Assembly (NCBI GenBank): GCA_945788675.1
Contig: CALZMY010000021.1
Coordinates: 1-7,939 of the forward strand
DNA: 7,939 nt
Direction of reading: 5' to 3'
DNA from: an uncultured Gammaproteobacteria bacterium
GTDB lineage: Bacteria > Pseudomonadota > Gammaproteobacteria > SZUA-140
Made by a program: the position numbers and the translations under genes. Within the stretch, counting starts at the first letter, position 1. Every line of letters starts with the position of its first letter. The notes beneath the pieces were generated by a model. That model made no database searches. It was not told where the DNA came from and worked only from the letters and a program-made list of their open reading frames with translations. Of this stretch, positions 7,642 through 7,939 are shown piece after piece.

Positions 7642-7939
7642 ATGACGACCTCTGATGATCACCCCAAAAACTTAACTCCGAATAATAATGGAGAAAAGGC
7701 CGACCATACGCGCGTTGCACAAAACAGCCCTCAAAGTAATCACCCACCAGATACAGACGCAAACCAGCCCCCCGATAAAACACGCATTTATCAGCGAGCT
7801 CAGCCCACGGACAAGACACGCGCAATCAATCGACAACAAACATCGCATCCGGATACTAGTGGTACAAACGATTCAGCTTCCCGTCCAGTTGATAACAAAA
7901 AGAAACCGTTATCCTCAACGGAACTTCGTCAAACTCAGA
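7642..7939 (+). CDS. ppkA: N-terminal region of probable T6SS Ser/Thr kinase PpkA, partial
   Basis: The frame is open from an ATG at 7642 to the right edge and encodes 99 residues with no stop. The sequence is hydrophilic and rich in Asn, Gln, Pro, Thr, Asp and Lys, with no predicted membrane segment, and looks disordered. It contains three motifs of the form D-[K/H]-T-R: threonines 23, 47 and 59. No kinase catalytic motif is visible, because that domain would lie beyond the window. The name is inferred from position: in HSI-I-type clusters ppkA directly follows pppA. PpkA is a membrane-anchored Hanks-type kinase that starts the threonine phosphorylation pathway. An FHA-domain or other T6SS protein with a disordered leader is an alternative. 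The gene begins 30 bases after the pppA stop without a clear ribosome binding site, so translational coupling is possible; TTG 7621 is an in-frame alternative start. Confidence 0.6.
   Translation, partial: MTTSDDHPKNLTPNNNGEKADHTRVAQNSPQSNHPPDTDANQPPDKTRIYQRAQPTDKTRAINRQQTSHPDTSGTNDSASRPVDNKKKPLSSTELRQTQ
7702..7827 (+). repeat. Three D-[K/H]-T-R motifs in the leader of the predicted kinase
   Basis: The motifs are Asp-His-Thr-Arg-Val (codons 21-25), Asp-Lys-Thr-Arg-Ile (45-49) and Asp-Lys-Thr-Arg-Ala-Ile (57-62). The threonines are at 23, 47 and 59, so the spacings are 24 and 12 residues, multiples of one 12-residue period. The two closest copies use different codons (GAT AAA ACA and GAC AAG ACA), which suggests that the protein motif, not recent DNA duplication, is conserved. 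They resemble the TssL leader motif and are candidate autophosphorylation or FHA docking sites. Confidence 0.55.

Noticed and set aside
7481..7825. 114-codon open frame on the minus strand opposite the end of pppA and the start of the next gene
   Set aside because: It overlaps conserved PP2C coding sequence and the D-K-T-R region, and its product resembles nothing I know.
7688..7939. A second open frame (ATG 7688, frame 2) running to the right edge beside the predicted kinase start
   Set aside because: It also stays open, but its product has no recognisable motif, whereas the frame from 7642 shows repeated D-K-T-R motifs with synonymous codon differences, which suggests that it is the one under protein-level selection.
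1..7939. Mobile element, CRISPR array, tRNA or an undescribed non-T6SS system
   Set aside because: Every large open frame on the + strand fits a known T6SS component, and I see no direct-repeat array, transposase, tRNA-like fold or effector/immunity pair in the window.

Overview
This window is the back half of a type VI secretion system (T6SS) gene cluster, with all genes on the + strand and closely packed. The order is the tail of a probable tssJ, then tssK, tssL (dotU), tssM (icmF), tagF, pppA and the start of a probable ppkA kinase gene. The same order, tssJ-tssK-tssL-tssM-tagF-pppA-ppkA, is found in the Pseudomonas aeruginosa HSI-I cluster. That cluster is controlled by threonine phosphorylation. 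The gene set and protein sequences suggest a Gram-negative proteobacterium, most likely a gammaproteobacterium. I cannot name a genus from the sequence. Base composition is mixed: one tssK segment (901-960) counts about 62% G+C, while a tssM segment (4681-4860) counts about 32%.

Layout: 1-132 is the 3' end of the gene before tssK. 133-241 is a short gap with no clear signal except the tssK ribosome binding site. tssK (242-1576) encodes the baseplate adaptor. tssL (1606-2517) and tssM (2570-6121) encode two of the three membrane-complex subunits; the third, TssJ, probably ends at the left edge. tagF (6122-6841) and pppA (about 6856-7611) encode a post-translational repressor and a PP2C-type phosphatase. 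From 7642 to the right edge, an open frame encodes a hydrophilic N-terminal region with repeated Asp-Lys-Thr-Arg motifs. By position it is the start of a PpkA-type Ser/Thr kinase, but the catalytic domain lies outside the window.

How the genes work together: TssJ, TssM and TssL form the envelope-spanning complex, and TssK connects it to the baseplate. In well-studied relatives, PpkA phosphorylates a threonine on a T6SS component, an FHA-domain protein reads the phosphothreonine, PppA removes it, and TagF represses assembly independently.

This is a recognisable T6SS and not a new system. The most interesting signal is a short acidic-basic-Thr motif (D-K-T type). It occurs twice, exactly 12 residues apart, at the N-terminus of TssL. 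It recurs three times, at spacings of 24 and 12 residues, in the N-terminal region of the predicted kinase. These are good candidate phosphorylation and FHA docking sites and may be a shared code linking the membrane complex to its kinase.
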